Shown here: in pieces, positions 61,284-64,000 of the stretch | Position numbering within the stretch: position 1 is the stretch's first letter | How the letters are laid out: each line of letters begins with the position of its first letter | The notes under the pieces: generated by a model | What the model was told of the DNA's origin: nothing | The model's database searches: none | What the model saw: the letters and a program-made list of their open reading frames with translations, nothing else | NCBI RefSeq assembly: GCF_003346515.1 | Contig: NZ_QQNA01000060.1 | Span: 1-64,000 of the forward strand | Length of the DNA stretch: 64,000 nucleotides | Direction of reading: 5' to 3' | From: Streptomyces corynorhini | GTDB lineage: Bacteria; Actinomycetota; Actinomycetes; Streptomycetales; Streptomycetaceae | Translations under genes and position numbers: made by a program

Positions 61284-61555
61284 GCCGAGCCGCCGGGGGC
61301 CCGCGTACCGGCGAGGGCCGCGCAACGGGTAAGAGGCCCGGCCGGTCCGAGTCACCCGTGTGGGCCGCGACCTCTGGCGTCACAGGGACCTCGCGGCCCC
61401 GGGGTGGCTCGTCCCGCCCCTCCTCCCCCACCGCCCCGGCGGTTCCGGTACCGCCCTGTCGCGCTCGGACCGCCGGGGTGTGCGCGACGCTTGCCCCGCC
61501 CGGTCGGCCGGGTGACGATGTTCCCGTCCCGCGAGGTCGGACCGGGGAGGCGGCG

Positions 61556-62809
61556 TTGACCGACACCTGGGTGGCGCTGGAGGCGGGCGCCGATCCGGCG
61601 CGGCGCCGGGGTGCGCTGCGCCTGGCCTACGAGTCGTACGCCGGCGCGGGGCGGGTCGAGGGGCCCGTCCGGCCGGTGGTCGCCGACTCCTGGCGACGCT
61701 CGGCACGGGCGAGGGTGCGGCCCGAGGGCATCGCGTACGTGGAGCTGCCGGACGACGAACTGGCCGCGTACCGCGACGCCCATCCGCTGTCCCGGGTGAT
61801 GCCGCTCTTCCGTGAACTGATGGGCGGCTACGCCATGGACGGCGAGCACCTGATGGCCGTCTGCGACGCGCAGGGCCGGCTGCTCTGGGTCGAGGGACAC
61901 CGCGCGACCCGGCGGCTGGCGTGCCGGATGAACTTCGTCCCCGGAGCGCGCTGGGCGGAGACGGCGACCGGTACGAACGCGCCCGGCACGGCGATCGCCG
62001 TCGACCGGCCCGTACAGGTCTTCGCCGCCGAGCACTTCCAGCGGCCGGCACACGCCTGGACCTGCGCGGCGGCGCCCGTGCACGATCCGGGCACCGGGCG
62101 GCTGCTGGGCGCGGTCGACATCACGGGCGGCGACCGGCTCGCCCATCCGCACAGCCTCGCCTTCGTCGGCGCGGTGGCGCGGGCCGCCGAGTCACAGCTC
62201 GCGCTGGCCGCTGCGCCGCCCGCGACCGGAACCGTACGGCTGTCGGCGCTCGGCCGGGACGAGGCGCTGCTCGTGGCGGACGGACGGACGATCGGGCTGA
62301 GTCCCCGGCACAGCGAGATCCTCACCCTGCTGGCGCACCGTCCGGAGGGGCTCACCGGGGACGAGCTGCTGACGGAGCTGTACGAGGAGGGCACGGTCAC
62401 CCCGGTCACCCCGCGCGCCGAACTCTCCCGGCTGCGCGGGCTGCTCGGCCCCGGGCTGCTGCGTTCACGCCCCTACCGGCTGGGCGGGCCCGTCGAAGCG
62501 GACTTCGCGGCCGTGGCCCGCAATCTGGCGTCCGGGGCGCTGACCTCGGCGATGACCGCGTACGCGGGGCCGCTGCTGCCCGGCTCGCAGGCGCCGACGG
62601 TGGTGCGGCTGCGCCGACGCCTGGCGGACCAGCTGCGGGCGGCGCTCATCGCCAGGGGCGACCCGGGCCTGCTGGCCGACTGGGCGTACAGCCCGTGGGG
62701 CGAGGACGATCTGCCGGTGTGGCGGGCCCTCGCCTCGGCCCTTCCCGTGCCCCAGCGCGCGGCGGCCGCCGCGCGGGTACGCGAACTGGACGCCTGGCAG
62801 CGTCGCTGA
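61556..62809 (+). CDS. GAF-domain transcriptional regulator, AcoR-like
   Basis: 417 residues. The N-terminal part resembles the sensing region of acetoin/aldehyde regulators: RPVVADSWRRSARARVRPEG, PLFRELMGGYAMDGEHLMAVCDAQGRLLW, NAPGTAIAVDRPVQVFAAEHF (GAF-like, about 60-215). The AAA+ domain of classical AcoR is missing. The C-terminal half (about 240-410) contains a region with LSPRHSEILTLLAHRPEGL and a helix-turn-helix-like ELSRLRGLL. The start is TTG after GGGGAGG. It is upstream of and co-directional with an aldehyde dehydrogenase gene, so it probably activates that gene in response to an aldehyde or alcohol. Confidence 0.85.
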   Translation: MTDTWVALEAGADPARRRGALRLAYESYAGAGRVEGPVRPVVADSWRRSARARVRPEGIAYVELPDDELAAYRDAHPLSRVMPLFRELMGGYAMDGEHLMAVCDAQGRLLWVEGHRATRRLACRMNFVPGARWAETATGTNAPGTAIAVDRPVQVFAAEHFQRPAHAWTCAAAPVHDPGTGRLLGAVDITGGDRLAHPHSLAFVGAVARAAESQLALAAAPPATGTVRLSALGRDEALLVADGRTIGLSPRHSEILTLLAHRPEGLTGDELLTELYEEGTVTPVTPRAELSRLRGLLGPGLLRSRPYRLGGPVEADFAAVARNLASGALTSAMTAYAGPLLPGSQAPTVVRLRRRLADQLRAALIARGDPGLLADWAYSPWGEDDLPVWRALASALPVPQRAAAAARVRELDAWQRR

Positions 62810-62994
62810 CGCCCTGATCCCCCCGTCCCTTTCGCCGCGCGCCGGATCGGCTGCCCCGCGCCTCTTGTCCGCGCGCTCCGTCCCGGGCCCGGCCCGGCAC
62901 CGCTCGGGCAACGCGCTCGCAACGTACGGGTGCCTACCGTGCGAGGCGGGCGTCGTCCAACGGCGGGCGGCGCGGAATTCGGGAGGCCACGGAG

Positions 62995-64000
62995 ATGACC
63001 CGGTACACAGCGCCCGGCAGTGCGGGCGCCATCGTCTCGTACGAGTCCCGCTACGACCACTGGATCGGCGGCGAGTACGTTCCGCCCGCCCGCGGCCAGT
63101 ACTTCGAGAACCCCAGCCCGGTCGACGGCCGCCCCTTCACCGAGGTCGCCCGCGGCACCGCGGAGGACGTGGAACGGGCCCTGGACGCGGCGCACGGCGC
63201 GGCCCCCGGCTGGGCGAGGACGTCCGCGACGGACCGGGCCGGTGTGCTGAACCGGATCGCCGACCGGATGGAGGCTCATCTGGAGGAGCTGGCGGTCGCG
63301 GAGAGCTGGGAGAACGGCAAGCCCGTCCGGGAGACCCTGGACGCCGACATCCCGCTGGCCATCGACCACTTCCGCTACTTCGCGGGAGCGCTGCGCGCCC
63401 AGGAGGGAACGCTCAGCGAGATCGACGACGCCACCGTCGCGTACCACTTCCACGAGCCGCTGGGGGTGGTGGCGCAGATCATCCCGTGGAACTTCCCGAT
63501 CCTGATGGCGGCCTGGAAACTGGCGCCGGCCCTGGCCGCGGGCAACACCGTCGTCATCAAACCGGCCGAACAGACCCCCGCCTCGCTGCACATCTGGATG
63601 AGCCTGGTCGCCGATCTGCTGCCGCCCGGTGTCGTCAACATCATCAACGGCTTCGGCCCCGAGGCGGGCAAACCGCTGGCCTCCAGCCCCCGCGTGGCGA
63701 AGGTCGCCTTCACCGGGGAGACCACGACGGGGCGGCTGATCATGCAGTACGCCTCGGAGAACCTGAAGCCGGTCACCCTGGAACTCGGCGGCAAGAGCCC
63801 GAACCTCTTCTTCGACGACGTGTGGGCCGCCGACGACGACTTCCGCGACAAGGCGCTCGAAGGGTTCACCATGTTCGCCTTCAACCAGGGCGAGGTCTGC
63901 ACCTGCCCCTCGCGCGCCCTGGTCCAGAGCGGCCACTACGGCGACTTCATGAAGGCGGCCGTGTCCCGCACGGAGGCCATCGTCCCCGGCAACCCGCTCG
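62995..64000 (+). CDS. Aldehyde dehydrogenase (partial)
   Basis: 335 codons are visible of a protein normally about 500 residues; the window cuts it. NAD-binding region [22 protein letters not shown] and FTGETTTG, catalytic Glu263 in LELGGKS and Cys302 in [12 protein letters not shown], matching ALDH numbering. The pair of Cys in EVCTCPSR and the FAFNQGE context are typical of the ExaC/AcoD/AldA-type acetaldehyde dehydrogenases. The ATG follows GGGAGGCCACGGAG. It lies 185 bases downstream of the GAF regulator, which probably controls it. Confidence 0.92.
   Translation, partial: MTRYTAPGSAGAIVSYESRYDHWIGGEYVPPARGQYFENPSPVDGRPFTEVARGTAEDVERALDAAHGAAPGWARTSATDRAGVLNRIADRMEAHLEELAVAESWENGKPVRETLDADIPLAIDHFRYFAGALRAQEGTLSEIDDATVAYHFHEPLGVVAQIIPWNFPILMAAWKLAPALAAGNTVVIKPAEQTPASLHIWMSLVADLLPPGVVNIINGFGPEAGKPLASSPRVAKVAFTGETTTGRLIMQYASENLKPVTLELGGKSPNLFFDDVWAADDDFRDKALEGFTMFAFNQGEVCTCPSRALVQSGHYGDFMKAAVSRTEAIVPGNPL

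Overview
The window is typical Streptomyces chromosome. The GC content is very high with strong third-position GC bias, and GTG and TTG starts are common. The markers are a chaplin, the melC tyrosinase operon, an RppA type III polyketide synthase, a GH19 chitinase behind a DasR-type site, a SpoIIE-type phosphatase, a roadblock/LC7 protein and an F420-dependent oxidoreductase. No rRNA, tRNA, CRISPR array or intact insertion sequence was seen.

Left part (1-27.6 kb), mixed accessory and differentiation genes. It holds a His-rich metal-binding protein; a large secreted GH87-type alpha-1,3-glucanase; a PrsW-like intramembrane protease with a membrane partner; rppA and a momA-like cupin (THN/flaviolin pigment); an NmrA-like oxidoreductase; two MerR regulators with clear operator dyads, one coupled to an aldo/keto reductase; a phosphodiester-glycosidase/metallophosphoesterase fusion; a PAS-GAF-PP2C phosphatase; an ABC exporter; a chaplin; and melC1-melC2. 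An ECF sigma factor overlaps a zinc-finger-Asp23 fusion, with two more Asp23-family genes beside it. A YihY-family protein and a two-CBM chitinase follow.

Centre (27.7-44.2 kb), a complete L-rhamnose utilisation locus read from one divergent promoter region. Leftward are an ABC importer (ATPase, two permeases, binding lipoprotein), the mutarotase, a secreted BNR_4 beta-propeller protein, an L-fucose/arabinose-isomerase-like protein and a LacI regulator. Rightward are L-rhamnose isomerase, a bifunctional rhamnulose-1-phosphate aldolase/lactaldehyde dehydrogenase, rhamnulokinase, a second and very similar LacI regulator and an APH-fold kinase. Both promoters carry the same LacI-type operator (TGAAA-S-G-W-TTCA) just downstream of the -10, in mirror image. 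The likely pathway runs from extracellular release of rhamnose through uptake, mutarotation, isomerisation, phosphorylation and cleavage to DHAP and lactate.

Right part (44.3-64 kb). It holds a Tat-exported beta-carbonic anhydrase, an FN3 lipoprotein and several small soluble proteins. A DeoR / MFS / HAD module follows, bordered by a broken MFS gene and an IS5-type transposase fragment. Then come a GNAT, a fatty acid desaturase, a SNF2-SWIM gene pair with low-complexity linkers, and a GAF regulator upstream of an aldehyde dehydrogenase cut by the window end.

Products were assigned by reading translations and motifs by eye. Family names are recognition-based, and domain positions are approximate unless a residue number is given.
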